A DNA stretch of 51,899 nucleotides from Streptomyces griseoaurantiacus (lineage in GTDB: Bacteria > Actinomycetota > Actinomycetes > Streptomycetales > Streptomycetaceae): assembly GCA_014656015.1 (NCBI GenBank), contig BNBP01000048.1, forward strand, positions 1 to 51,899, written 5' to 3'. This document shows, piece by piece, positions 15,152 to 26,567 of the stretch. Below the pieces are notes generated by a model. That model had not been told where the DNA came from, made no database searches, and worked only from the letters and a program-made list of their open reading frames with translations. A program made the translations under genes and the position numbers. Position 1 is the first letter of the stretch; every line of letters begins with the position of its first letter.

Positions 15152-17872
15152 TCAGTGGGCCGCCGATTCCCAGTCCCGGCCCACGCCCACCGAGACGTCC
15201 AGGGGGGCCTTGAGGTGGACCGCCGTGGTCATCTCCCGGCGGAGCAGGGCCTCCACCCGCTCCCGTTCGCCGGGGGCGATCTCCAGGACGATCTCGTCGT
15301 GGACCTGGAGCAGCATGCGGGAGGCCAGACCGGCCGCCCGCAGCGCCTCGCCGACCCTCAGCATGGCGATCTTGACGATGTCGGCGGCCGTGCCCTGGAT
15401 CGGGGCGTTCAGGGCCATGCGCTCGGCGGCCTCGCGGCGCTGGCGGTTGTCGCTGTTGAGGTCGGGCAGGTAGCGGCGGCGGCCGAACAGTGTCGCCGTG
15501 TAGCCCGTCGCCCGGGCCTCTTCGACCACGCGGCGCAGATAGTCCCGTACGCCGCCGAAGCGCTCGAAGTAGGCCTCCATCAGCGTGCGGGCCTCGGCGG
15601 CCTCGATGCCCAGCTGCTGGGAGAGGCCGAAGGCCGAGAGCCCGTACGCCAGGCCGTAGGACATCGCCTTGATCTTGCGGCGCATCTCCGCGTCCACCGC
15701 TGAGCGCTCCACGCCGAAGACCTGGGAGGCGGCGGTCGTGTGCAGGTCCTCGCCGGAGGTGAAGGCCTCGATGAGACCGGCGTCCTCGGAGAGGTGGGCC
15801 ATCACCCGCAGCTCGATCTGGCTGTAGTCGGCCGTCATCAGGGACTCGTAGCCCTCGCCGACGACGAAGCCGCGGCGGATGGCGCGGCCCTCGTCGGTAC
15901 GGACCGGGATGTTCTGCAGGTTGGGGTCGGTGGAGGAGAGCCGGCCGGTGGCGGCGACGGTCTGGTTGAAGGTGGTGTGGATGCGGCCGTCGGCGGCGAT
16001 CGTCTTGATCAGGCCCTCGACGGTGACGCGGAGCTTGGCCTGCTCACGGTGCCGGAGCATGATCACCGGGAGTTCGTTCTCCGTCTGGGCGGCCAGCCAG
16101 GCCAGCGCGTCGGCGTCCGTGGTGTAGCCGGTCTTGGTCTTCTTCGTCTTCGGCAGGCCCAGTTCGCCGAAGAGGACCTCCTGGAGCTGCTTGGGCGAGC
16201 CGAGGTTGAACTCGTGGCCCGCCGCCGCGTGCGCCTCCCGCACGGCCTGCTGGACGGCGCCCGCGAACATCTGCTCCATGGACTCCAGATGGGCGCGGTC
16301 GGCGGCGATGCCGTGCCGCTCCATGCGGGCGAGGAGGGCGGAGGTCGGCAGTTCCATGTCGCCCAGCAGGTCGGCCGCGCCGACCTCCTTCAGCCGGCCG
16401 GTGAAGGCCTCGCCGAGGTCGAGGATGGCGCGGGCCTGCACCATCAGCGCGTCGGCCTCGGCCTCCTCGTCGGCGCCGAAGGCGAGCTGGCCGTCCGCGG
16501 CGGCCGGCGGCGCGAGTTCCCGGCCGAGGTACTCCAGGGTCAGCGCGTCCAGGTCGAAGGAGCGGCGGCCGGGCTTGACCAGGTAGGCGGCCAGGGCGGT
16601 GTCCATCGTGACGCCCTCGATCGTCCAGCCGTGCTCGGCGAAGACGCGCATCGCGCCCTTGGCGTTGTGCAGCACCTTGGGGCGGGCGGGGTCGGCGAGC
16701 CAGGCGGCGAACGCCCGCTCGTCCTCCTCGTCGACCTCCGTCGGGTCGAACCAGGCGGCGGGGCCGGCGGCCGTGGCCAGGGCGACCTCGGCGACGGAGC
16801 CGGTGCCGAGGGCCCAGGTGTCGACGGTGGCCAGGCCGAGCGGGACCGTGCCGTGCTCGGCGAGCCAGGGCTTCAGCGCGCCCGCGCCCAGCACCGCGCC
16901 GTCCACCGCGACACCGGCGGCGACGGGGGCGGCCTCGGCCTCCTCCGCGCCCGGGTCGACGGCGAAGAGCCGCTCCCGCAGGGAGGGGTTGCGGATCTCC
17001 AGACTGTCCAGGAGCAGCGTGACGGCCTTGCGGTCGTAGGCGACGCGCTCCAGGTCGGCGACCGTGCGGTCCAGCTCGACCTGCCGCTCCAGCTCGGTGA
17101 GCCGGCGGTTGAGCTTGACCGACTCCAGGTGCTCGCGCAGGTTCTGCCCCGCCTTGCCCTTGACCTCCTCGACCCGCTCGACCAGTTCGGCGAAGGAACC
17201 GAACTGGTTGATCCACTTGGCGGCCGTCTTCTCGCCGACGCCGGGGATGCCGGGCAGGTTGTCCGAGGGGTCCCCGCGCAGGGCCGCGAAGTCGGGGTAC
17301 TGGGAGGGCGTCAGCCCGTACTTCTCGAGGACCTTCTCCGGGGTGAACCGGGTCAGCTCGGAGACGCCCTTGGTGGGGTACAGCACCGTGACGTGCTCGC
17401 TGACGAGCTGGAAGGAATCGCGGTCGCCGGTGACGATCAGGACGTCGAAGCCCGCGGCCTCGGCCTGCGTGGCGAGGGTGGCGATGATGTCGTCCGCCTC
17501 GAAGCCCTCGACGGCGAAGCGGTCCGCGTGCATCGCGTCCAGCAGTTCGCCGATGAGCTGGACCTGGCCCTTGAACTCGTCGGGCGTCTTGGAGCGGTTC
17601 GCCTTGTACTCGGTGAACTCCTCCGAGCGCCAGGTCTTGCGGGAGACGTCGAACGCCACCGCGAAGTGCGTGGGCGCCTCGTCGCGCAGCGTGTTCGCCA
17701 GCATCGACGCGAAGCCGTAGATCGCGTTCGTCGGCTGGCCCGTCGCGGTGGTGAAGTTCTCCGCGGGCAGCGCGAAGAACGCGCGATAGGCCAGCGAGTG
17801 CCCGTCCATGAGCATCAGCCGTGGGCGGTCGCCGGAGGTCGTGTCGGTCTTCTTCGCTGCTGTCTCTGCCAC
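15152..17872 (-). CDS. polA: DNA polymerase I
   Basis: 906 residues, typical of actinobacterial PolI. The N-terminal 5'-3' nuclease domain is intact (LMLMDGHSLAYRAFFALP, then DDIIATLATQAEAAGFDVLIVTGDRD and GVGEKTAAKWI). The central 3'-5' exonuclease region is degenerate: the first catalytic acidic motif reads LGLATVDTWA, and HNAKGAM replaces the second, so proofreading is probably absent, as in mycobacterial PolI. Polymerase motifs A (ADYSQIELRVMAHLS), B (RRKIKAMSYGLAYGLSAFGL) and C (QVHDEIVLE) are intact. It functions in Okazaki-fragment maturation and excision repair. The start is GTG, chosen because the domain begins just after it; a longer Pro/Arg/Gly-rich extension is non-homologous. Confidence 0.97.
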   Translation of the reverse strand: MAETAAKKTDTTSGDRPRLMLMDGHSLAYRAFFALPAENFTTATGQPTNAIYGFASMLANTLRDEAPTHFAVAFDVSRKTWRSEEFTEYKANRSKTPDEFKGQVQLIGELLDAMHADRFAVEGFEADDIIATLATQAEAAGFDVLIVTGDRDSFQLVSEHVTVLYPTKGVSELTRFTPEKVLEKYGLTPSQYPDFAALRGDPSDNLPGIPGVGEKTAAKWINQFGSFAELVERVEEVKGKAGQNLREHLESVKLNRRLTELERQVELDRTVADLERVAYDRKAVTLLLDSLEIRNPSLRERLFAVDPGAEEAEAAPVAAGVAVDGAVLGAGALKPWLAEHGTVPLGLATVDTWALGTGSVAEVALATAAGPAAWFDPTEVDEEDERAFAAWLADPARPKVLHNAKGAMRVFAEHGWTIEGVTMDTALAAYLVKPGRRSFDLDALTLEYLGRELAPPAAADGQLAFGADEEAEADALMVQARAILDLGEAFTGRLKEVGAADLLGDMELPTSALLARMERHGIAADRAHLESMEQMFAGAVQQAVREAHAAAGHEFNLGSPKQLQEVLFGELGLPKTKKTKTGYTTDADALAWLAAQTENELPVIMLRHREQAKLRVTVEGLIKTIAADGRIHTTFNQTVAATGRLSSTDPNLQNIPVRTDEGRAIRRGFVVGEGYESLMTADYSQIELRVMAHLSEDAGLIEAFTSGEDLHTTAASQVFGVERSAVDAEMRRKIKAMSYGLAYGLSAFGLSQQLGIEAAEARTLMEAYFERFGGVRDYLRRVVEEARATGYTATLFGRRRYLPDLNSDNRQRREAAERMALNAPIQGTAADIVKIAMLRVGEALRAAGLASRMLLQVHDEIVLEIAPGERERVEALLRREMTTAVHLKAPLDVSVGVGRDWESAAH

Positions 17873-18078
17873 GTCCCCGATCCTGCCACGCCCCACCGAC
17901 AGCCGGGCCCCGCGCCGCCCCGGCCCGGCCGCTCCCGCCGCCGGCCCGGAGGCCGTACCAGCCACGTCCCGCCCCGCCGCCGCCCCGCCCCGGCCGGTCC
18001 CGGCCGGTCCCGGCCGCGGAACACGCGTGCGAGGATCGGAGAGGCAGTTCACACCCAGGGCGCAAGGGAGAGCGTGCG
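17873..18078. other. Divergent polA/molybdoenzyme intergenic region
   Basis: About 206 bp of extremely GC-rich sequence between the two divergent starts. It holds a short CCGGCCGGTC direct duplication around 17991-18020. I see no convincing promoter hexamers. Confidence 0.5.
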
Positions 18079-20354
<2,276 letters not shown>

Positions 20355-20358
<4 letters not shown>

Positions 20359-20394
20359 GCGTTCGCTCAGCGAAGCCGGCGGCAACACGCCGGC
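20355..20394 (+). terminator. Double hairpin after the molybdoenzyme gene
   Basis: CTGAGC-GTTC-GCTCAG (20355-20370) overlaps the stop codon. GCCGGCG-GCAACA-CGCCGGC (20375-20394) follows at once. Two short stable stems in tandem suggest a terminator or an attenuator before the thioesterase gene 52 bp downstream. Confidence 0.5.
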
Positions 20395-20446
20395 GCCCGG
20401 TCACGGACGGAATCCGTCCACGACGACATGAACGGAGCCAGCGCCC

Positions 20447-20935
20447 ATGGGTGAACAGCGGAACGTGACCTTCCCGCAGGAGGTCGTCGACGAGTACGCC
20501 GCGCTCGGGATCGACCTGGAGGCGCTGTTCTCCGCGGGACACCTGGGCACGCGGATGGGCGTGCGGATCGTCGAGGCCTCGGCCGAGCGGGTCGTGGGCA
20601 CCATGCCCGTCGAGGGCAACACCCAGCCGTACGGACTGCTGCACGGCGGCGCCTCCGCCGTCCTGGCGGAGACCCTCGGCTCGGTCGGCGCGATGCTCCA
20701 CGGGGGCAGCGGGAAGCTCGCGGTCGGCGTCGACCTCAACTGCACCCACCACCGCGGCGCCCGGTCCGGCCTGGTCACGGGCGTGGCGACGCCCCTGCAC
20801 CGGGGCCGCTCCACGGCCACGTACGAGATCGTGATCAGCGACGAGGACGGGCGGCGCGTGTGCAGCGCACGGCTGACCTGCATGCTCCGCGAGGCCGACC
20901 CCACCGCCGTGCGGGACGTCTCACCGCGGGCCTGA
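20447..20935 (+). CDS. PaaI-family hotdog thioesterase
   Basis: 162 residues. PaaI/YdiI-like acyl-CoA thioesterases are single hotdog domains of 130-160 residues. The signature QPYGLLHGGASAVLAETLGSVGA (about residues 60-82) contains the HGG motif and the catalytic acidic residue on the following helix (AET). NCTHHRGARSGLVTGVATPLHRGRSTATYEI is the second conserved strand region. It would hydrolyse aryl- or acyl-CoA esters; the actual substrate is unknown. ATG start with CGGAG upstream. It is followed by a strong terminator and probably ends a short transcript with the preceding gene. Confidence 0.9.
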   Translation: MGEQRNVTFPQEVVDEYAALGIDLEALFSAGHLGTRMGVRIVEASAERVVGTMPVEGNTQPYGLLHGGASAVLAETLGSVGAMLHGGSGKLAVGVDLNCTHHRGARSGLVTGVATPLHRGRSTATYEIVISDEDGRRVCSARLTCMLREADPTAVRDVSPRA

Positions 20936-20990
20936 CGAAGAGCCGGCGAAGGACCGGCCGACGGGCCGGCCGACGGCCGAAAAGCACCCC

Positions 20991-21027
20991 TCCGTGCCGG
21001 AGCGCCCCCCTCGCGCTCCGGCACGGA
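20991..21027 (+). terminator. Terminator after the thioesterase gene
   Basis: TCCGTGCCGGAGCGC and GCGCTCCGGCACGGA form a perfect 15-bp stem around a 7-nt loop (CCCCCTC). It lies about 55 bp after the thioesterase stop. The sequence just before it (20941-20980) is also rich in CCGGC/GCCGG half-palindromes. Confidence 0.85.
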
Positions 21028-21528
21028 CGCGTTTCCGGTACCGCTGCCGGCGCCCCCGCCTCCCCCGAATCCGCGTATGGGCCGACATGCGCGCACTGCC
21101 GGAGAATGCCGGATTGCCTTTCCTGATCGTAACCCTCCGTAATATGCAGGCAATACGCGCCCAAACACCACCGGGGCGGCACGGCGCACCCCTCTCACCG
21201 GAATCACCAGCAGTCACCCCTGGCAACGTTTTCCGTCATTACCAAAACCGCTGAGACTCCTGAACGAAATCGCCCCGGTGCTGGGCGTTCTCAGCATGCG
21301 GACCGGACGAATGGGTCAGAATTCCATCGTTCCCCCCAGTCGGTACCGCTCTGCATTACCTCGTGTCATAACAAGAGCGTCACAGCCTTGGCCAAGTCCT
21401 CCTCTGCCTTCCACACCCGCGCTTAGAGTCACCGCCAGTCACCGCGCAGCCGAAAAGCCAGACCGGCCGCCGTACGACTCGGCTGCTTCCACGGGGAAAC
21501 AGCTGCGCCAGTGAAAGGACTTACGATC
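21028..21528. other. AT-richer leader region of the liv operon
   Basis: About 500 bp with noticeably lower GC than its surroundings and no supported gene. It must hold the liv promoter, but no hexamer pair is convincing: TAGAGT at 21424-21429 is an acceptable -10 without a matching -35. A 55-codon open frame at 21087-21254 is not supported. Confidence 0.5.
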
Positions 21529-22752
21529 GTGCGCCCACGTTCGCTCATCGCCATCACCGCCGCGCTGGCGGCGGGAGCACTCACCCTCACCGCCTGCGGC
21601 TCCCGGGACGACAAGGGCGGCAGCGACGACAAGGAGAACACCACCGTCGTCATCGGTGTCGACGCCCCGCTGACCGGTCAGAACTCCGCCACCGGCCTGG
21701 GCATCCAGTACGGCGTGCAGATCGCCGTCGACGACGCCAACAAGAAGAAGACCGTCCCCGGCGTCACCTTCAAGGTGAAGGCACTCGACGACAAGGCCAT
21801 CCCCGCCACCGGCCAGCAGAACGCCACCGCGCTCGTCGCGAACAAGGACGTCCTCGGTGTCGTCGGTCCCCTCAACTCCGGCGTCGCCACCCAGATGCAG
21901 CAGGTGTTCGACACCGCCAACCTGGTCGAGATCTCGCCGTCCAACACCGCCCCCGAGCTGACCCAGGGCAAGGACTGGCAGACCAAGAAGTCGCGGCCGT
22001 ACAAGTCGTACTTCCGCACCGCGACCACCGACGCCCTTCAGGGCGGCTTCGCCGCGCAGTACGCGCACGACACGCTCAAGAAGAAGAAGGTCTACGTCGT
22101 CGACGACAAGCAGACCTACGGCGCCGGCCTCGCCAAGCTGTTCACCTCCAGCTTCAAGAAGCTGGGCGGCAAGATCGCCGGCACCGACCACGTCAACACC
22201 GGCGACAAGGACTTCTCCACCCTCGTCACCAAGGTCAAGAACTCCGGCGCCGACATGCTGTACTACGGCGGCCAGTACGACGAGTCGCAGATCCTCACCA
22301 AGCAGCTCAAGGACGCCGGCGCCAAGATCCCGCTCTTCGGCGGCGACGGCATGTTCTCCGACACCTACATCAAGACCGCCGGCAAGACCTCCGAGGGAGA
22401 CCTCTCCACCTCCGTCGGCGTCCCCGTCGACACCATCCCCGCCGCCAAGGAATTCATCGCGGCCTACAAGGCCAAGAAGTACCCCGGTGACTACGGCACC
22501 TACGGCGGCTACTCCTACGACGCCGCCACCGCCATCATCAAGGCCGTCGGTGAGGTCGTGAAGGACGGCAAGGTTCCCGACGACGCCCGCCAGCAGATCG
22601 TGGACCAGGTCCAGAAGGTCAAGTTCGAGGGCATCGCCGGACCGGTCGCCTTCGACGAGTACGGCGACACCACGAACAAGCAGCTGACCGTGTACCAGGT
22701 CAAGGACGGCAAGTGGAAGGCCGTCAAGAGCGGCACCTACGACGCCGGCTGA
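21529..22752 (+). CDS. livK: Branched-chain amino acid ABC transporter, substrate-binding lipoprotein
   Basis: 407 residues. Periplasmic-binding-protein fold type I (Leu/Ile/Val-binding family), captured on the outer membrane face by a lipid anchor. The signal peptide RPRSLIAITAALAAGALTLTAC ends in an LTAC lipobox; Gly-Ser-Arg-Asp-Asp and a Lys/Asp linker follow. The mature part has the typical IGVDAPLTGQNSATGLGIQYGV start and VGPLNSGVATQMQQVFDTANLVEISPSNTAPEL ligand region. I chose GTG 21529 because AAAGGA lies about 9 nt upstream; GTG 21511 has no such site. It is the first gene of the liv operon. Lys/Asp/Thr-rich sequence and strongly C-ending codons suggest high expression. Confidence 0.93.
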   Translation: MRPRSLIAITAALAAGALTLTACGSRDDKGGSDDKENTTVVIGVDAPLTGQNSATGLGIQYGVQIAVDDANKKKTVPGVTFKVKALDDKAIPATGQQNATALVANKDVLGVVGPLNSGVATQMQQVFDTANLVEISPSNTAPELTQGKDWQTKKSRPYKSYFRTATTDALQGGFAAQYAHDTLKKKKVYVVDDKQTYGAGLAKLFTSSFKKLGGKIAGTDHVNTGDKDFSTLVTKVKNSGADMLYYGGQYDESQILTKQLKDAGAKIPLFGGDGMFSDTYIKTAGKTSEGDLSTSVGVPVDTIPAAKEFIAAYKAKKYPGDYGTYGGYSYDAATAIIKAVGEVVKDGKVPDDARQQIVDQVQKVKFEGIAGPVAFDEYGDTTNKQLTVYQVKDGKWKAVKSGTYDAG

Positions 22753-22877
22753 CCCCACCGCACCACCCCCGGGCCGCGCGGCAGACCACCCGTCACCGCG
22801 CGGCCCTCCCCCTTATCCAGGTCCGGCCGACCCACCGGGCCGGTCCACTCCCTCACTTCACACACGGAGGCCGCGCG

Positions 22878-23807
22878 GTGAACACACTGCCGCAGCAGCT
22901 GGCCAACGGGCTGTTCCTCGGCTCGATGTACGGGCTGATAGCCATCGGTTACACGATGGTGTACGGCATCGTCCAGCTCATCAACTTCGCCCACGGCGAG
23001 ATCTTCATGACCGGGGGCTTCGGCGCCCTCTCGGTCTACATCTGGCTCCCCGGCAACACCAGCATGTGGCTCGCCCTGCCGCTGATGCTGGCCGGCGGTG
23101 CCGTCGTCGCCGTCCTCGTCGCCGTAGGAGCCGAACGCTTCGCCTACCGCCCGCTGCGCGGCGCACCACGACTGGCCCCCCTCATCACCGCCATCGGTCT
23201 CTCGCTCGCCCTGCAGCAGGCCGTCTTCAACTGGTACCCCGACGCCAAGACCGACCGCGTCTTCCCGCAGCTCCCCTTCGGGCCGTACCACATCGGCTCC
23301 GTGCGCATCCAGAGCGGCGACATCTTCCTCGTCGTCGCCGCCATCCTGTGCATGACCGCCCTGGCCTTCTTCGTCCGCCTCTCCCGCACCGGCCGCGCCA
23401 TGCAGGCCACCGCCCAGGACCCGGACACCGCCCAGCTCATGGGCATCGACACCAACCGCATCATCGTGATCGCCTTCGCCATCGGCGGCCTCTTCGCCGC
23501 CGTCGCCGGCGTCGCCTACGGCCTCAAATACGGCTCCGTCAAGTACGACATGGGCTTCCAGGCCGGCCTCAAGGCATTCACCGCCGCCGTCCTCGGCGGC
23601 ATCGGCAACATCTACGGCGCCATGCTCGGCGGCCTCGTCCTCGGCGTCGCCGAAGCCATGGCCACCGCCTACATCGCCGACATCCCCGGCATGGAGCAGC
23701 TCGGCGGCCAGGGCTGGGCCTCCGTCTGGGCCTTCGTCCTCCTCATCCTCGTCCTCCTGTTCAGGCCACAAGGCCTCCTAGGCGAACGCGTCGCGGACAG
23801 GGCGTGA
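22878..23807 (+). CDS. livH: Branched-chain amino acid ABC permease LivH
   Basis: 309 residues with about eight hydrophobic spans. It forms half of the membrane channel of the branched-chain amino acid importer together with LivM. Characteristic segments are QQLANGLFLGSMYGLIAIGYTMVYGIVQLINFAHGE at the N-terminus, ATAQDPDTAQLMGIDTNRIIVIAFAIGGLFAAVAGV (the permease EAA-type cytoplasmic loop) and KAFTAAVLGGIGNIYGAMLGGLVLGVAEA near the end. The GTG follows ACGGAGG at 7 nt. It is 125 bp after livK and 4 bp before livM, in the operon order K-H-M-G-F. Confidence 0.95.
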   Translation: MNTLPQQLANGLFLGSMYGLIAIGYTMVYGIVQLINFAHGEIFMTGGFGALSVYIWLPGNTSMWLALPLMLAGGAVVAVLVAVGAERFAYRPLRGAPRLAPLITAIGLSLALQQAVFNWYPDAKTDRVFPQLPFGPYHIGSVRIQSGDIFLVVAAILCMTALAFFVRLSRTGRAMQATAQDPDTAQLMGIDTNRIIVIAFAIGGLFAAVAGVAYGLKYGSVKYDMGFQAGLKAFTAAVLGGIGNIYGAMLGGLVLGVAEAMATAYIADIPGMEQLGGQGWASVWAFVLLILVLLFRPQGLLGERVADRA

Positions 23808-23811
23808 TCGC

Positions 23812-25620
23812 ATGACCTCCACCACCACCCCCGAACCGACGACTCCGGAAGCCGCCGCCACCCCGGCCCCGCCCGCACCCCGCGGGCTGGTCCCCCTGCC
23901 CACCGGCGCCGGCCTCGGCCTCGTCCTCCTCGGCGGAGTCGGCACCATCGCCTCCGCCTTCATGTCCTGGACCTGGACGGCCAAGTTCCCCGGCGACCTC
24001 ACCGTGTACGGCTACCCGGCCGGCCTGCAGATCCTCGCCATCGTCGCCGGAGCACTCGCCCTGCTCCTCGGCGCCGCCCGCCTCGGACTCCTCAGGCTCC
24101 CGAACGCCGAGCGGATCGCCAACCCCTCGGCCGTCTTCTACGCCGCCGCCTCCGCGTTCGCCCTCTGCTGGTTCGCGGCCATCGCCATCGCCGTCGACCT
24201 CGGCGGCCTGGCCAACCTCGACCCCGGCGCCTACATCGCGGCCGCCTCCAGTGCCCTCGCCCTCATCGGCGCACTCGCCGTCCCGGCCGGCCCCGGCGGC
24301 ATCCGCCCCTACCTGAGCGCCACCGACCCGGGCCGCATCAGCGTCCCGGACAACCCCTGGGTGCGCCGGCTCGTCATCACCCTCGGCACCGCCCTCGCCC
24401 TCGTCGCCTTCACCTACGGCATCGGCATCGACAGCGACGACAGCGAGACCTTCATCGGCTTCGTCCTGCTCGTCGCCTTCGGCGCCCTCACCCTCAACCG
24501 CTCGGGACTGCTCGCCCGCTACACCGCGATCAGCAGCCGCCACACAGGCTTCGCCGTCGCCCTGGCCTTCCTCGCCGCGGTGGTCTTCCCCTTCACCCAG
24601 AGCGACGACCACAACGCCAACCTCGGCGTCAACATCCTCACCTTCGGCACCGTCGCCCTCGGCCTCAACATCGTCGTCGGCCTCACCGGCCTCCTCGACC
24701 TCGGCTACGTCGCCTTCCTCGGCGTCGGCTCCTACACCGCGGCCCTGGTCTCCGGCAGTGAGTACAGCCGCTTCACCGGCACCGAGTTCCCCTTCTGGGC
24801 CGCCGCCCTGACCGGCATGGCCGTCACCCTCGTCTTCGGCGTCCTCATCGGCGCCCCGACACTCCGGCTGCGCGGCGACTACCTCGCCATCGTCACCCTC
24901 GGCTTCGGAGAGATCTTCCGCATCGCCGTCAACAACATGGACGGCAGCTCCGGACCCAACATCACCAACGGCCCCAACGGCATCAGCCGCATCCCCGACC
25001 TGGAGATCTTCGGGTTCAACCTCGGCGACAGCCACGACGTCGCCGGCCACACCCTCGGCCGGTTCGCCAACTACTTCTTCCTGATGCTGATCGTCACGGC
25101 CATCGTCGTCCTGGTCTTCACCCGGGCCGCCGACAGCCGCATCGGCCGCTCCTGGATCGCCGTCCGCGAGGACGAGACCGCCGCGACCGCCATGGGCATC
25201 AACGGCTTCCGCGTCAAGCTCGTCGCCTTCGCCCTCGGCGCCTCGCTGGCCGGCCTCGCCGGCACCGTCGGCGCGCACGTCTCCTACAGCGTCAACCCGG
25301 CGCCCTACCAGTTCGCCGGCGCCGCCCCGCCCAACAGCGCCTTCCTGCTCGCCGCCGTCGTCCTCGGCGGCATGGGCACCGTCAGCGGCCCCCTCCTCGG
25401 CGCCTCCCTGCTCTACCTCATCCCGGAGAAGCTCGGCTTCCTCCAGAACTACGAGCTCTTCGCCTTCGGCATCGCGCTCGTCCTGCTGATGCGGTTCCGC
25501 CCGGAGGGCGTCATCGCCAACCGGCGCCGCCAGCTCGAATTCCACGAAATCGACCAGCTCGACGTCCCCGAGCGAGGCCTTTCCGACTCCACCCTCGGCG
25601 TCACCAAGGCAGGGGCGTGA
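23812..25620 (+). CDS. livM: Branched-chain amino acid ABC permease LivM with N-terminal extension
   Basis: 602 residues, whereas LivM proteins usually have about 330-430. The conserved permease core begins near residue 245 (FLAAVVFPFTQSDDHNANLGVNILTFGTVALGLNIVVGLTGLLDLG) and includes the cytoplasmic loop DETAATAMGINGFRVKLVAFALGASLAGLAGTVGAH. Ahead of it are a Thr/Pro/Ala-rich hydrophilic leader (1-30) and several extra hydrophobic segments (about 35-60, 70-90, 105-135, 145-165, 185-205, 220-240) that look like an added membrane domain. The extra domain's job is unknown. The gene overlaps livG by 4 bp, indicating translational coupling. Confidence 0.93.
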   Translation: MTSTTTPEPTTPEAAATPAPPAPRGLVPLPTGAGLGLVLLGGVGTIASAFMSWTWTAKFPGDLTVYGYPAGLQILAIVAGALALLLGAARLGLLRLPNAERIANPSAVFYAAASAFALCWFAAIAIAVDLGGLANLDPGAYIAAASSALALIGALAVPAGPGGIRPYLSATDPGRISVPDNPWVRRLVITLGTALALVAFTYGIGIDSDDSETFIGFVLLVAFGALTLNRSGLLARYTAISSRHTGFAVALAFLAAVVFPFTQSDDHNANLGVNILTFGTVALGLNIVVGLTGLLDLGYVAFLGVGSYTAALVSGSEYSRFTGTEFPFWAAALTGMAVTLVFGVLIGAPTLRLRGDYLAIVTLGFGEIFRIAVNNMDGSSGPNITNGPNGISRIPDLEIFGFNLGDSHDVAGHTLGRFANYFFLMLIVTAIVVLVFTRAADSRIGRSWIAVREDETAATAMGINGFRVKLVAFALGASLAGLAGTVGAHVSYSVNPAPYQFAGAAPPNSAFLLAAVVLGGMGTVSGPLLGASLLYLIPEKLGFLQNYELFAFGIALVLLMRFRPEGVIANRRRQLEFHEIDQLDVPERGLSDSTLGVTKAGA

Positions 25621-26567
25621 CCACCATGACCACACCCGCACTCCAGGCCCGCGACGTCACCATGCGCTTCGGCGGCCTCACCGCCGTGCGCTCCGTCGAC
25701 CTCACCGTCAACACCGGCGAGATCGTCGGCCTGATCGGACCCAACGGCGCCGGAAAGACCACCTTCTTCAACTGCCTCACCGGTCTCTACGTGCCCACCG
25801 AGGGAACCGTCAGCTACCACGACAAGGTCCTCCCGCCCAAACCCCACCTCGTCACCAAGGCCGGCATCGCCCGGACCTTCCAGAACATCCGGCTCTTCGC
25901 CAACATGACCGTTCTGGAGAACGTCCTCGTCGGCCGCCACACCCGCACCAAGGAAGGGCTCTGGTCCGCCCTCCTGCGCGGACCCGGCTTCCGCAAGGCC
26001 GAGAAGGCGAGCGAGGAACGGGCCATGGAACTCCTCGACTTCATCGGCCTCGCCCACAAGCGCGACCACCTCGCTCGCAACCTCCCCTACGGCGAGCAGC
26101 GCAAGCTGGAGATCGCCCGCGCCCTCGCCAGCGAGCCCGGCCTGCTCCTCCTCGACGAGCCCACGGCCGGAATGAACCCGCAGGAGACCCGCGCCACCGA
26201 GGAACTCGTCTTCGCCATCCGCGACAAGGGCATCGCCGTACTCGTCATCGAGCACGACATGCGCTTCATCTTCAACCTGTGCGACCGCGTCGCCGTCCTC
26301 GTCCAGGGCGAGAAACTCATCGAGGGCACCTCCGAGGTCGTCCAGGCCGACGAGCGCGTCGTCGCCGCCTACCTCGGCGAACCCTTCGAGGGCGCCCCCG
26401 GGGACGCCGAGGCGGCGGAGGTCGAGGCCGCCGAGGCGGACGCGGCCGCGGCGGGGGCCGCGGCCCCCGTGACCGACGCGGCCCCGGCCGACGCGGCCGA
26501 GACCGGCACGGCGCCGAGCACCGACGGCGACAAGAGCGCCGGCACCACCAAGGGAGAAGCCCAGTGA
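25617..26567 (+). CDS. livG: Branched-chain amino acid ABC ATPase LivG with Ala-rich tail
   Basis: 316 residues, about 60 more than usual. Walker A is GPNGAGKTT near residue 42, the Q-loop region is RTFQNIRLFANMTVLENVLVGRH, the ABC signature region is LPYGEQRKLEIARALA, Walker B is LLLLDEPTAGMNP and the H-loop is VLVIEHDM. After the core the protein continues with about 55 residues of Ala/Glu/Asp/Thr low-complexity sequence (EAAEADAAAAGAAAPVTDAA and onward) that is not part of the ATPase. Starts: the GTG overlapping the livM stop (GTGA), or the ATG at 25626, which is better spaced from AGGGGC. Its stop overlaps livF by 4 bp. Confidence 0.94.
   Translation: MTTMTTPALQARDVTMRFGGLTAVRSVDLTVNTGEIVGLIGPNGAGKTTFFNCLTGLYVPTEGTVSYHDKVLPPKPHLVTKAGIARTFQNIRLFANMTVLENVLVGRHTRTKEGLWSALLRGPGFRKAEKASEERAMELLDFIGLAHKRDHLARNLPYGEQRKLEIARALASEPGLLLLDEPTAGMNPQETRATEELVFAIRDKGIAVLVIEHDMRFIFNLCDRVAVLVQGEKLIEGTSEVVQADERVVAAYLGEPFEGAPGDAEAAEVEAAEADAAAAGAAAPVTDAAPADAAETGTAPSTDGDKSAGTTKGEAQ

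Noticed and set aside
15152..17872. Loss of polA proofreading residues as an anomaly
   Set aside because: Degenerate 3'-5' exonuclease motifs are normal for actinobacterial DNA polymerase I.
21087..21254. 55-codon open frame in the leader of the liv operon
   Set aside because: No ribosome site, no recognisable motif, and it lies in an AT-richer regulatory region. It may be worth a footprint check but is not supported.
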